A DNA stretch of 10,941 nucleotides from Natronohydrobacter sp. (GTDB taxonomy: Bacteria; Pseudomonadota; Alphaproteobacteria; Rhodobacterales; Rhodobacteraceae): positions 1 to 10,941 of the forward strand of contig SKRP01000185.1 in the NCBI GenBank assembly GCA_007118445.1. The letters are read 5' to 3'. A program made the position numbers and the translations under genes. Positions 1 to 7,221 of the stretch are shown here, one piece after another (the stretch's first letter is position 1; every line of letters starts with the position of its first letter). Below the pieces are notes generated by a model. The model was given only the letters and a program-made list of their open reading frames with translations, did no database searches and was not told where the DNA came from.

Positions 1-2189
1 CCGTCGCGCATGGCTTCCATCGCATCAGCCTGACGGCTGAGCGCCTCGCCGGTCTCACCCTCTTCCAGCGCCTCAGCGGCCTCTTCCATCGCCCGTTGCG
101 CGCGCTCCAGCGCCTCCAGAGCGGCGTCACCTTCCGGCGTGCCTTCGCCGGGCAGCGGCTGCAATTGCTGGTCGCGCAGCTGATCGGCCAGCCCGCGCTG
201 GCGCTCGGCCAGATCACCGCGCTGCCCTTCGCCCTCCTGCGCGCCATCCTCGCGGTCGCCGTTGCGGAATTCATCCTGCAATTCGTTGAATGTGTCATCC
301 GACAGATCCTGCTGGTCGCGCAGGGTTTCGCCCAGGCCCTCCATCGCCTGATCACCGGGCATCCCTTCGCCGCCCTGCCCTTCGGCCACCTGCAGATTTT
401 CCAGCAGCGCATTGAGCTGGGCCAGAAGCTCGGCCGCTTCTTCCATGCGGCCTTCGTTCATCAGTTCCTGAATGCGGTCCAGAAGCTCCTGAATCTGGTC
501 CTGCGTGATTTCCATGCTTTCGCCATCGGGCGGGGCCTCGCCGCGTTCGCGCGGCTGTTCGGCCAGTTGCTGCATGTAATCGCGCATCGCCTCGCGCAGC
601 TCTTCCATCAGTTCGGCCACTTCCGATGGATCAGCGCCGCTGCGCACGGCCTCGTCCAGCCGTTCCTGCGCGCGGCGCAGGCGCTCGCGGGCATCCGCCA
701 GTTCGCCTTCTTCCAGCAGCACCGCCAGATCCCACATGCGCTGCGCCAGATCATCACGGGTCGCGTTATCCAGATCGCCCTGATCAAGCGCCGCCAGCAG
801 CAACTCATGGGTTTCCATGTAGCGGATCCGCGCCTCGGGCGAACGGAAGGCATCCTCGGGGCGATGCGCAATCGCACGCATTACCATATCAACGCGGGCT
901 GCGTTCTCGCGCGTCCAGAGAATATCGCGGCGCAATTCGATCACAGCGGCGGCCATCGGATCGAAGAAACGCCGGCCCGGCAGGGTCATCTGCGTGGCCG
1001 GGCTCTCGCCCTGCTGTCCGCGCGCATCCTCGACCGCGAAGGCAATCTTCACGGGCAGATTGGCCCAGGGGTGCTGCGAGAAATCCTCAAGAAACGCATC
1101 CTCGATATCCGTGCGCGAACCAGAAACCGGCATGGGCAGCGACAGGACCAGCGCATCGCGCGGCTCGGGGTCCGGGGCCAGCCCGAAACGCCGCTCGACT
1201 GCATCCAGATCCAGCGCCACACGCACTTCACCACCGGTCACGCCATAATCATCCTGCGCCGTGAAATCCTGGCGCATCACCCCGCCGCGTTCACGCGTCG
1301 CCATGCCCACAAGCTGCACCTGCGGGGGCTGATCGACCAGCGCGGTGACTTCCCAGTCGCGCCCGGCAGGCCCGCGGACCGACAAACGCCCCGAACGCTC
1401 GATCTCGAAATCCTGCGCCATCTCGGTCGGGTCGGTCTCGCCCCGGTCCGACAGGCTTTCCTGCACCGACATAACGCCCTGCTGGCCGTAGAAGCGCACG
1501 GTCACACGGCTGCCCTGCGGCAGTTGCAGCGTCGGGCGATCCACTTCGTTCAGATAGAGGCTGGGGCGGCCCGTATAGGCCGGAGGCTGCACCCAGGCTT
1601 CCCAGCTTGGCCCCAGTGCCACCGCTTCGGCGCGGCTTGGGATCTGGGCGATTTCCGTGATCTCGGTGATCCGCGAAGGCGCCCCGAAAACCAGCGCCAC
1701 CGCGAACGCGGTCAACGCGATGTAGCGCAGCCCGTATCGGTCGCGCGCGGCCAGCCGCAAATCGCCGGGCACAGCGCGCGCCTTTGCCAGCCGTGCCTGC
1801 ATCCGTGCCAGATGCGCCAGCCAGACCCGGCGCGACGCCTCGTCTTCGGTGCCAATCGCCTGATCATCGGCCAGGGTGGACAGCGGCCGCCCCGGCATCG
1901 AGGCATCCAGCCGCGCGAGCGCTTCGGCCCGCGTCGGGATGTTCAGCCGCCATGCGCCCCAGAAGACCGCAACAAGCAGCACCAGAATCGCCCCCAGCGC
2001 ACCCCACATCGCCCAGAAGGGCGGGACCACATCCTGCACGCCAAAACCCAGCGCGGCGATGAACAGAAAGGCCAGCGTCGTGAAGGGCCAGAAACACCGC
2101 GCCAGTCGCTCTGCCCAAAGCCCCGCCAAAGTGCCGCGCAGCGCGCGGGTCAGGGCAGGATTGGGATCTTGGCGGCGGTTCTTGAACAT
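1..2189 (-). CDS. TIGR02302 / DUF4175 family membrane protein, partial (3' end outside window)
   Basis: The reading frame is open from the ATG at 2189 to the window edge, about 729 codons, so the C-terminus is missing. The N-terminus (MFKNRRQDPNP) is followed by hydrophobic segments at roughly residues 34-52, 60-80 and 153-171. Then comes a large soluble part with a beta-rich look (AWVQPPAYTGRPSLYLNE around 200, QDDYGVTGGEV further on). From about residue 530 to the edge the protein is very rich in Gln, Glu, Ala, Leu and Arg, as expected of long helices or coiled coil. This order matches the alphaproteobacterial TIGR02302 family (DUF4175), usually about 850 residues; its function is not established. 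The start is chosen because the family begins just before the first membrane helix and a GAGG lies 11 bases upstream. It is last in the argH-lysA series. A very long plus-strand frame over the same bases is an artefact of GC-rich codon use. Confidence 0.88.
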   Translation of the reverse strand, partial: MFKNRRQDPNPALTRALRGTLAGLWAERLARCFWPFTTLAFLFIAALGFGVQDVVPPFWAMWGALGAILVLLVAVFWGAWRLNIPTRAEALARLDASMPGRPLSTLADDQAIGTEDEASRRVWLAHLARMQARLAKARAVPGDLRLAARDRYGLRYIALTAFAVALVFGAPSRITEITEIAQIPSRAEAVALGPSWEAWVQPPAYTGRPSLYLNEVDRPTLQLPQGSRVTVRFYGQQGVMSVQESLSDRGETDPTEMAQDFEIERSGRLSVRGPAGRDWEVTALVDQPPQVQLVGMATRERGGVMRQDFTAQDDYGVTGGEVRVALDLDAVERRFGLAPDPEPRDALVLSLPMPVSGSRTDIEDAFLEDFSQHPWANLPVKIAFAVEDARGQQGESPATQMTLPGRRFFDPMAAAVIELRRDILWTRENAARVDMVMRAIAHRPEDAFRSPEARIRYMETHELLLAALDQGDLDNATRDDLAQRMWDLAVLLEEGELADARERLRRAQERLDEAVRSGADPSEVAELMEELREAMRDYMQQLAEQPRERGEAPPDGESMEITQDQIQELLDRIQELMNEGRMEEAAELLAQLNALLENLQVAEGQGGEGMPGDQAMEGLGETLRDQQDLSDDTFNELQDEFRNGDREDGAQEGEGQRGDLAERQRGLADQLRDQQLQPLPGEGTPEGDAALEALERAQRAMEEAAEALEEGETGEALSRQADAMEAMRD

Positions 2190-2239
2190 TCCTCGGATGA
2201 CCTCATGCTCTGTCTGTGTTGGTTTGACGTCCGATCAGA

Positions 2240-2788
2240 TCACCTCGGGAAAGCCTGATATCTTTCTCGAACATCTTCATGAAATATTGCCCGGTCAAAA
2301 TGTTTCAACTGCGGATCGACCTTGGCGTCAGAGCCACACAGAACAATACAGACCCAGTCATCATGCGCATTCACGGTTTTCCGCTCTGCATGCGTCCGCG
2401 CGAAACACGCGGCGCGAAGTGGGTAGGATTGTGCTTGACCAAATCCAAAGGACTCACCGCGATGCTTGAATTCCAGATGGACGGCCAGAACACGCCCTGC
2501 ATCATTGCGCAGGAAAAAGATTGCGTCGGATTCAAGCCCCTTGCTGCCGTCGACGCGGCAGGTGCACTTGCTGTCTTTGCCACACCAGTAATTTGCCCAA
2601 AAGGGTTGCTTCGTGGGCTTCTTGGCCCATCGGACCGCGCGCTGCTCGTCATGAAGCACATCGGCACCAGTATATTCGGCAGCGGCCTGTGTGCCTGACA
2701 GAACCCAGTCTCGAAACTCCGCCGCCTCGAAAAACGCCGCAGCAAATGCGTCGAGATAGGGCTGTGCTTTGCCGGAGTAAGCAACCAT
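2240..2788 (-). CDS. hypothetical protein with PD-(D/E)XK nuclease-like pattern
   Basis: This 182-residue soluble protein has no signal peptide and no membrane segment. I do not recognise a named family. Its central part resembles a PD-(D/E)XK nuclease core: an Asp at the start of a strand (ESDAIFFL, D88), then a hydrophobic strand ending in E-x-K (VHLEFK, E106 and K108), then a helix start with Gln (GQAQSYPLR, Q118 and Q120). This fits the order D...ExK...Q seen in many such nucleases, but the assignment is inference. Four cysteines (C69, C75, C77, C128) lie around the core and could bind metal. The ATG at 2788 is the only Met and an in-frame stop lies 18 bases further upstream, so the start is fairly firm, although no clear Shine-Dalgarno is seen. 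It begins 22 bases after the lysA stop. Its codons are visibly less GC-rich than those of lysA or the TIGR02302 gene, which suggests acquisition by transfer. Confidence 0.7.
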   Translation of the reverse strand: MVAYSGKAQPYLDAFAAAFFEAAEFRDWVLSGTQAAAEYTGADVLHDEQRAVRWAKKPTKQPFWANYWCGKDSKCTCRVDGSKGLESDAIFFLRNDAGRVLAVHLEFKHRGESFGFGQAQSYPLRAACFARTHAERKTVNAHDDWVCIVLCGSDAKVDPQLKHFDRAIFHEDVRERYQAFPR

Positions 2789-2810
2789 CAGCGTGCGAGG
2801 GATGTGTCAG

Positions 2811-4076
2811 TCAAAGCCATGGGGGGACTGTATCGCGATTGATCATGTCGTCAAAGCTCGGACGCGGGCGAATGACAGCATATTGATCCTCATGCACCAG
2901 AATTTCAGGAATCATGGGCCGCGTGTTGTATTCCGAGGACATCACGGCCCCGTAAGCCCCTGCCGAGCGGAAGGCGACCAGTTCGCCCGGCGCGAGCGGT
3001 GGCATGGCGCGTTGCCTCGCGAAAGTGTCCCCCGATTCGCAGACCGGGCCGACAATATCGACCGGGCGCTGGTCGCTCGCGGTCTGCGCCTCAATCACCG
3101 GGATGATATCATGATGCGCGCCATACATCGCCGGGCGGATCAGATCATTCATCGCCGCATCAAGGATCAGGAAATCGCGGCCTTCGCCTTGCTTGAGATA
3201 GATCACCGAAGCCACGAGAATCCCCGCATTGCCTGCGATCAGCCGCCCCGGCTCGATCTCGATCTCCACATCCAGATCGCCCAGAACGCGGCGGATCATC
3301 GCCCCGTATTCGGTCGGCAAAGGCGGGGTTTCATTCGAACGGGTGTAGGGGATGCCCAGCCCCCCGCCCAGATCGAGCCGCCGGATCACATGCCCGTCGG
3401 CGCGCAATTCCCGCGTCAGATCGGCGATCTTGGTAAAGGCGGCCTCAAAGGGCGCAAGATCGGTCAGCTGGCTGCCGATATGCACATCGATCCCCACCAC
3501 CTCGATCCCCGGCAGGGTTGCGGCTTCGGCATAGATCGCGCGGGCCGAGGCGATGGGCACACCGAATTTGTCCTCCTTGCGGCCTGTGGCGATTTTTTCA
3601 TGGGTTTTCGCATCGACATCGGGGTTGACCCGCAGCGTGATCGGCGCGGTCTTGCCCAAACATGAGGCGACGTCAGCGAGCACGCGCAATTCCTCGGCGG
3701 ATTCGACATTGAACTGCCGGATGCCATGGGTCAGCGCATAGGCCATTTCGTCACGGGTCTTGCCGACGCCGGAAAACACGATCCGGTCGCCGGGCACTCC
3801 TGCCGCCTGCGCGCGACGGTATTCGCCACCCGAGACCACATCCATCCCTGCGCCCAGTTTCCCCAGCGTGCGCAGCACGGCCTGATTGGACAGCGACTTG
3901 ATCGCGAAGCAGACCAGATGATCCATCCCCGCCAGCGCGTCCTGAAAAAGCTGGAAATGGCGCGTCAGCGTGGCGGTGGAGTAGCAGTAGAACGGGGTTC
4001 CGACCGCGGCCGCGATCTCGGTCAGGGGCACATCTTCGGCATGCAGGATACCGCCGCGATAGAGGAAATGGTCCAT
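2811..4076 (-). CDS. lysA: diaminopimelate decarboxylase
   Basis: Catalyses the last step of lysine synthesis, meso-diaminopimelate to L-lysine plus CO2, with pyridoxal phosphate, in the cytoplasm. At 421 residues it has the normal length. It has a fold-type III (alanine-racemase-like) barrel with the PLP lysine at K60 (CFAIKSLSNQ), HIGSQ at 199-203, the phosphate-binding GGGLGIPY at 237-244, EPGR at 275-278, the active-site cysteine C346 in GPVCESGD, and the substrate/cofactor segment AGAYGAVMSSEYN at 373-384. The lysine motif reads AIKSLSN where many homologues have A(V/M)KANSN; the catalytic Lys is kept. The start MDHFLYRGG is the usual one for the group; the upstream Shine-Dalgarno is weak. 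It follows the DUF2834 gene after 79 bases that contain the dispersed repeat, and is followed by the nuclease-like gene after 22 bases. Confidence 0.97.
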   Translation of the reverse strand: MDHFLYRGGILHAEDVPLTEIAAAVGTPFYCYSTATLTRHFQLFQDALAGMDHLVCFAIKSLSNQAVLRTLGKLGAGMDVVSGGEYRRAQAAGVPGDRIVFSGVGKTRDEMAYALTHGIRQFNVESAEELRVLADVASCLGKTAPITLRVNPDVDAKTHEKIATGRKEDKFGVPIASARAIYAEAATLPGIEVVGIDVHIGSQLTDLAPFEAAFTKIADLTRELRADGHVIRRLDLGGGLGIPYTRSNETPPLPTEYGAMIRRVLGDLDVEIEIEPGRLIAGNAGILVASVIYLKQGEGRDFLILDAAMNDLIRPAMYGAHHDIIPVIEAQTASDQRPVDIVGPVCESGDTFARQRAMPPLAPGELVAFRSAGAYGAVMSSEYNTRPMIPEILVHEDQYAVIRPRPSFDDMINRDTVPPWL

Positions 4077-4133
4077 AGGCAGGGCTTTCGGTCAGGCGTC
4101 AGGCCGGGGCGGGAGGGTGTGTGCCTCCGGCGG

Positions 4134-4155
4134 GAGTATTTGGGGCAAGATGAAA
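4134..4155 (+). repeat. dispersed intergenic repeat, copy 1
   Basis: This 22-base stretch contains GAGTATTT and GGCAAGATGAAA and matches positions 9529-9550 at 21 of 22 bases in the same orientation. It ends at the base before the stop codon of the DUF2834 gene as read on the plus strand, so in the minus-strand transcript it starts directly after that stop. This copy has an extension to the left (GCCTCCGGCGG from 4123), where GGAGG at 4112-4116 and CCTCC at 4124-4128 can pair around a 7-base loop. No T-run follows the hairpin on either strand, so it is not a standard intrinsic terminator. I recall similar strings between genes of other Rhodobacteraceae, but that is memory and was not checked. 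Confidence 0.7.
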
Positions 4156-4476
4156 TCAGGATTGGTCCGGGGCCGAGCGCAGGAACAGGTAAAGCGGCAC
4201 CCCGCAGGACACACCGATGCAGAAGGTGGCCGGGATGGCCAGAAGCCCGAGGAAGCGGCGGGTCTGCCAGGTTTCCACCAGCACGAAGAGCGTGAGCGCG
4301 ACAGCCGCGATGGTCAGATCCCAGACCAGGCCGGTGGTGGCGGCATTGGCGTGCCAGGCGTCAACCATGGCCATCAGCGACCATTCATTTTCGACAAACC
4401 AGGTGATGAACCAATACATCGGATGCACGCTGCCCCAGATCGCCAGCGCCAGCCAGAGAAAGCGCAGCGGCGTCAT
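4156..4476 (-). CDS. DUF2834 domain-containing membrane protein
   Basis: A 106-residue inner-membrane protein with three likely helices, at about residues 6-24, 49-68 and 75-100. Family features visible are the Pro-Met-Tyr-Trp after the first helix (HPMYWFITWF), the polar loop with AWHANAATTGLVWDLT before the second helix, the ETWQTRR linker, and the Pro-containing third helix (GVPLYLFLR). These fit DUF2834, a family of about 100 residues with unknown function. Its ATG at 4476 overlaps the TGA of the lipoprotein gene (ATGA), so its translation is probably coupled to that gene and to argH. It is the third gene of the argH series, and lysA follows downstream. Confidence 0.85.
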   Translation of the reverse strand: MTPLRFLWLALAIWGSVHPMYWFITWFVENEWSLMAMVDAWHANAATTGLVWDLTIAAVALTLFVLVETWQTRRFLGLLAIPATFCIGVSCGVPLYLFLRSAPDQS

Positions 4477-4607
4477 AGCCGACCACGCACGCCGATCAGC
4501 ACTTCACCCGAGATGCTGACACCGGTCGGTTCCGGCGCGCGCGGGGGCGCTTCGGCCCCACAGGCCGCGAGCAGGGCGAGTGCCATGAGAACAGCTGCAG
4601 GTTTCAT
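4473..4607 (-). CDS. small lipoprotein, 44 residues
   Basis: A very short gene easily missed by annotation. The product starts MKPAAVLMALALLAACG: a one-Lys n-region, a hydrophobic stretch, and a lipobox LAAC at residues 13-16, so C16 should become the lipidated N-terminus of a mature peptide of only 29 residues. The mature part is Pro/Ala rich (EAPPRAPEPTG) and ends in a short beta-like stretch (VSISGEVLIGVRGRL). There is no Asp at position +2 after the Cys, so export to the outer membrane is possible. Its ATG overlaps the argH TGA as ATGA, and its own TGA overlaps the DUF2834 ATG in the same way. The double overlap plus the lipobox make the gene convincing despite its length. Its function is unknown. 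Confidence 0.82.
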   Translation of the reverse strand: MKPAAVLMALALLAACGAEAPPRAPEPTGVSISGEVLIGVRGRL

Positions 4608-5995
4608 CCCAAGACCTCTTTCCAGCGGGCGATCTGGGCGCGCACATTATCCGGGGCCGTGCCGCCATAGCTGGTGCGGCTGGCCACGGAATTCTGCACC
4701 CCCAGCACAGAATAGACTGCTTTGGTAATTTCGCCATGGGTTTTCTGCATTTCCTCGAGGCTCAGGTCGGGCAGGTCGCAGCCCTTGTCCTCGGCCAGTT
4801 TGACCAGCGCGCCAGTGACATGATGCGCCTCGCGGAAGGGCAGGTTCAGCGCGCGAACCAGCCAGTCGGCCAGATCGGTCGCAGTGGAAAAGCCCGAACT
4901 GGCCGCAGCCTCCAGTGCGGCGCGATTGGCGGTCAGGTCGCTGACCATGCCCTCCATCGCGGCAAGGCCCAGCAGCAGATTGTCAGCGGCATCAAAGACC
5001 TGTTCCTTGTCTTCCTGCATATCCTTGGAATAGGTGAGCGGCAGCCCTTTCATCACTGTAAACAGCGCCACGGTCGCGCCCAGAATGCGGCCCGTTTTCG
5101 CGCGCAGCAGTTCCGCTGCATCCGGGTTTCGCTTTTGCGGCATGATGGATGAGCCGGTCGAGAACCGGTCGGACATGCGCACGAAACGGAACTGCGCCGA
5201 GGACCAGATCACCAGCTCTTCGGCAAAGCGCGACAGATGCATGGCGCAGATCGCGGCCGCGGACAGGAATTCCAGCGCGAAATCGCGATCTGCGGTGGTG
5301 TCGAGCGAATTCGCCGTGGGCCGGTCAAAGCCCAGCGCTTGCGCTGTCATATGCCGGTCAATGGGGAATGACGTGCCTGCCAGCGCGGCTGCGCCCAGAG
5401 GGCATTCATTCATCCGACGCCGCGCATCCTGAAACCGCGACTTGTCGCGCGCGAACATCTCGACATAGGCCAGCATGTGATGGCCCCAGGTCACCGGCTG
5501 CGCGGTCTGCAGATGGGTGAAGCCGGGCATGATCCAATCCGCGCCCGCCTCGGCCTGCGCAAGGAAAGCGCGCATCAGCGCGTCCAGCCCCTGGATTGCC
5601 GCATCGCATTGATCGCGCACCCAGAGCCGGAAATCGAGCGCCACCTGATCATTGCGCGACCGTGCTGTGTGCAGCCGGCCTGCCGGGGCGCCGATGATTT
5701 CGCGCAGCCGGTGCTCGACATTCATGTGAATGTCCTCCAGCGCAGCAGAAAACGCGAAATCGCCGGCCTCGATCTCGGTCAGCACTTGTGCAAGGCCACG
5801 GTCGATCTCGGCGGCATCTTCCGGAGTGATGATGCCAGTTGCGGACAGCATCGCAGCATGGGCACGCGAGCCGGTAATATCCTGCGGCGCAAGGCGCTTG
5901 TCGAAGCCGATCGAAGCGTTGATCGCCTCCATGATCGCATCCGGGCCCGCGCTGAACCGCCCGCCCCACATCTGGTTCGCCCCTGGCTTGTCCAT
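4604..5995 (-). CDS. argH: argininosuccinate lyase
   Basis: Cleaves argininosuccinate to arginine and fumarate, the last step of arginine synthesis, as a cytoplasmic tetramer of the fumarase/aspartase superfamily. At 463 residues it has the expected length. Visible features are the N-terminal MWGGRFSAGPD (9-19), the conserved segment HTARSRNDQVALD (109-121), the catalytic-His region PGFTHLQTAQPVTWGHH (157-173, H161), and the superfamily signature GSSIMPQKRNPD (281-292) with the catalytic Ser at 282/283. The start at 5995 is supported by an AAGGAG seven bases upstream. It heads the minus-strand series: its TGA overlaps the lipoprotein ATG. It diverges from the EAL gene across about 170 bases, which contain a possible promoter. 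Confidence 0.97.
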   Translation of the reverse strand: MDKPGANQMWGGRFSAGPDAIMEAINASIGFDKRLAPQDITGSRAHAAMLSATGIITPEDAAEIDRGLAQVLTEIEAGDFAFSAALEDIHMNVEHRLREIIGAPAGRLHTARSRNDQVALDFRLWVRDQCDAAIQGLDALMRAFLAQAEAGADWIMPGFTHLQTAQPVTWGHHMLAYVEMFARDKSRFQDARRRMNECPLGAAALAGTSFPIDRHMTAQALGFDRPTANSLDTTADRDFALEFLSAAAICAMHLSRFAEELVIWSSAQFRFVRMSDRFSTGSSIMPQKRNPDAAELLRAKTGRILGATVALFTVMKGLPLTYSKDMQEDKEQVFDAADNLLLGLAAMEGMVSDLTANRAALEAAASSGFSTATDLADWLVRALNLPFREAHHVTGALVKLAEDKGCDLPDLSLEEMQKTHGEITKAVYSVLGVQNSVASRTSYGGTAPDNVRAQIARWKEVLG

Positions 5996-6002
5996 CCCGC
6001 CG

Positions 6003-6008
6003 CTCCTT
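6003..6008 (-). promoter_or_regulatory. ribosome binding site of argH
   Basis: AAGGAG on the minus strand, seven bases before the ATG at 5995. It is the clearest Shine-Dalgarno in the window and fixes the argH start. Downstream genes of the series have weak sites, in keeping with coupling through overlaps. Confidence 0.75.
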
Positions 6009-6030
6009 GTGGTCCTGAATATCCGCCCCG

Positions 6031-6059
6031 GCTATACGCGCGCCGCCCGGCGAAGGCAA
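6031..6059 (-). promoter_or_regulatory. possible sigma-70-type promoter for argH
   Basis: On the minus strand TTGCCT (6059-6054) and TATAGC (6036-6031) are separated by exactly 17 bases and lie about 36 bases before the argH ATG. The match to TTGACA/TATAAT is four of six in each box. Position and spacing fit a housekeeping promoter for the argH series; this is inference from pattern only. Confidence 0.4.
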
Positions 6060-6084
6060 TCAGCCCGACAGCCGCGCAAAAATA

Positions 6085-6102
6085 GATCGAGTTTTACCGA
6101 TC
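6085..6102. promoter_or_regulatory. short inverted repeat in argH/EAL divergent region
   Basis: GATCG (6085-6089) and CGATC (6098-6102) flank an 8-base AT-richer spacer, between two divergent genes and about 65 bases before the EAL start. It could be an operator or chance; arms of only five bases are weak evidence. Confidence 0.2.
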
Positions 6103-6156
6103 ATGGCGCGATTTAACCCGTGATTAAGCCCGACGCGCAATTCTGGTGCAAATCAT

Positions 6157-6160
6157 GGAG
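6157..6160 (+). promoter_or_regulatory. ribosome binding site deciding the EAL gene start
   Basis: GGAG seven bases before the ATG at 6168. The upstream in-frame GTG at 6120 has no comparable site, so the ATG is preferred. Confidence 0.6.
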
Positions 6161-6167
6161 CCAGCCT

Positions 6168-7013
6168 ATGTCACCTCAGCGATTGTCGCAATTCACGGCA
6201 GATGATACCCTGTTCACAACGCCCCTGTCCGCAGCGGCAGAAGAAAAGCGCCGTGACACGCTGCAGATGGTGCGCGAAGCGCTGGACAAGCGCCGCAGCC
6301 TGCTGGCCTTTCAACCTGTGGTACAGGCGCGGATGCCCAAACGCGCGGCCTTCTATGAAGGGTTGATCCGGATCGTCGATCATACAGGACGGATAATCCC
6401 GGCCATGGATTTCATGGATGCGGTCGAAACCAATGAGCTTGGCCGCAGGATCGATTGTCTTGCGCTGGAACTGGGCTTGCAGACTCTGGCTGCGGAACCC
6501 TCCATCCGGCTGTCGGTCAATCTGTCAGCGCGGTCCATTGGCTATCCGGAATGGCTGGCAGTGCTCGAACGCGGCCTGCGCAAGTCACCGGAAATCGGCG
6601 AAAGGCTGATCCTCGAGATCACGGAATCCTCGGCCATGATCATGCCCGATCTGGTCACGGTATTCATGCAGGACATGCAGGAACGCGGCATCTGCTTTGC
6701 GCTGGATGATTTCGGAGCGGGCTTTACGGCATTTCGCTATCTGAAAGATTTCTATTTCGATATCGTCAAGATCGATGGCACATTCATCCGGGAAATCGGC
6801 CAATCGCCTGAAAATCAGGTCCTGGTCCAGGCGCTGGTCTCAATCGCCCGGCATTTCGACATGTTCACCGTCGCGGAATCGGTCGAAACCGCAGAGGATG
6901 CGCGTATCCTTGTCGAAATGGGGGTCGATTGCCTGCAGGGATACTATTTCGGCGCGCCATCGACGCAGGAACCGTGGAAGATAACCCATATCAAAACGCA
7001 AATGACAGGTTGA
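6168..7013 (+). CDS. stand-alone EAL-domain cyclic-di-GMP phosphodiesterase
   Basis: A 281-residue cytoplasmic protein made of a short N-terminal stretch (about 45 residues, partly helical) and one EAL domain (about 46-265). No GGDEF, PAS, receiver or membrane segment is present. The catalytic set appears complete: EGL in place of EAL (64-66), N118 in SVNLSARS, LEITE at 149-153, DDFGAG at 180-185 (D180, D181), K201 in VKIDG, E237 in AESVET and Q258 in QGYYFG. It is therefore predicted to hydrolyse cyclic di-GMP to pGpG with Mg or Mn, lowering the signal that favours sessile growth. The ATG at 6168 is chosen over the GTG at 6120 because of its Shine-Dalgarno; the longer form would add 16 residues. 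It is the only plus-strand gene here and has no evident partner. Input must come through another protein or through expression, as no sensor domain is seen. Confidence 0.92.
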   Translation: MSPQRLSQFTADDTLFTTPLSAAAEEKRRDTLQMVREALDKRRSLLAFQPVVQARMPKRAAFYEGLIRIVDHTGRIIPAMDFMDAVETNELGRRIDCLALELGLQTLAAEPSIRLSVNLSARSIGYPEWLAVLERGLRKSPEIGERLILEITESSAMIMPDLVTVFMQDMQERGICFALDDFGAGFTAFRYLKDFYFDIVKIDGTFIREIGQSPENQVLVQALVSIARHFDMFTVAESVETAEDARILVEMGVDCLQGYYFGAPSTQEPWKITHIKTQMTG

Positions 7014-7039
7014 TTCCCAAAACAGGAGATCACTGCCTC

Positions 7040-7056
7040 GGGCGTGCTGCGCGCCC
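7040..7056 (+). terminator. weak hairpin after the EAL gene
   Basis: GGGCG (7040-7044) can pair with CGCCC (7052-7056) around a 7-base loop, 27 bases after the EAL stop. The bases that follow (CCCTTCC) contain no proper T-run, so termination activity is doubtful. Confidence 0.2.
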
Positions 7057-7152
7057 CCTTCCAATATTCCCGACAGCAGGACAGCGTCGCAAGTCGATTA
7101 TCGCGGGAACCGCAAAGGTGCTGTGACGGATCAGTGCGCTGCTGCCGGGACT

Positions 7153-7221
7153 GTCAGACTGATTGGACGTGCTGCGATCTGTGTTGTCAGCAGTCCGGCA
7201 CACCGATCCGGATTGTCTGAC
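7153..7221. repeat. imperfect inverted repeat, about 69 bases
   Basis: The outer arms GTCAGAC (7153-7159) and GTCTGAC (7215-7221) are perfectly complementary. With single-base bulges, and G-U pairs if transcribed, the stem continues inward through about seven more pairs. An inner TGCTG (7170-7174) can also pair with CAGCA (7188-7192). This could be a structured RNA, a small mobile-element remnant, or chance in GC-rich DNA. No target-site duplication was noticed. Confidence 0.35.

Noticed and set aside
1..600. Repeat protein or low-complexity array at the left edge
   Set aside because: The Gln/Glu-rich stretch is the normal C-terminal helical part of the TIGR02302 family; no regular period was seen.
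96..2258. 720-codon open frame on the plus strand
   Set aside because: It lies antisense to the TIGR02302-family gene, has an Arg/His/Gln-rich composition with no recognisable domain, and arises from GC-rich codon use of the real gene.
2279..2698. 139-codon plus-strand frame and a 137-codon minus-strand frame (2371-2784) over the nuclease-like gene
   Set aside because: Only the 182-residue frame gives balanced protein-like composition and an ordered motif pattern; the others have no domain and no good ribosome binding site.
2793..3665. 290-codon plus-strand frame
   Set aside because: Entirely antisense to lysA, whose motifs are unambiguous.
4112..4155. Intrinsic terminator between the DUF2834 gene and lysA
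   Set aside because: A hairpin is possible but no T-run follows it on either strand, and the neighbouring gene order looks like one transcription unit.
6120..6167. GTG start at 6120 for the EAL gene
   Set aside because: The ATG at 6168 has GGAG at the right distance, while the GTG does not; the 16 extra residues are outside the domain.
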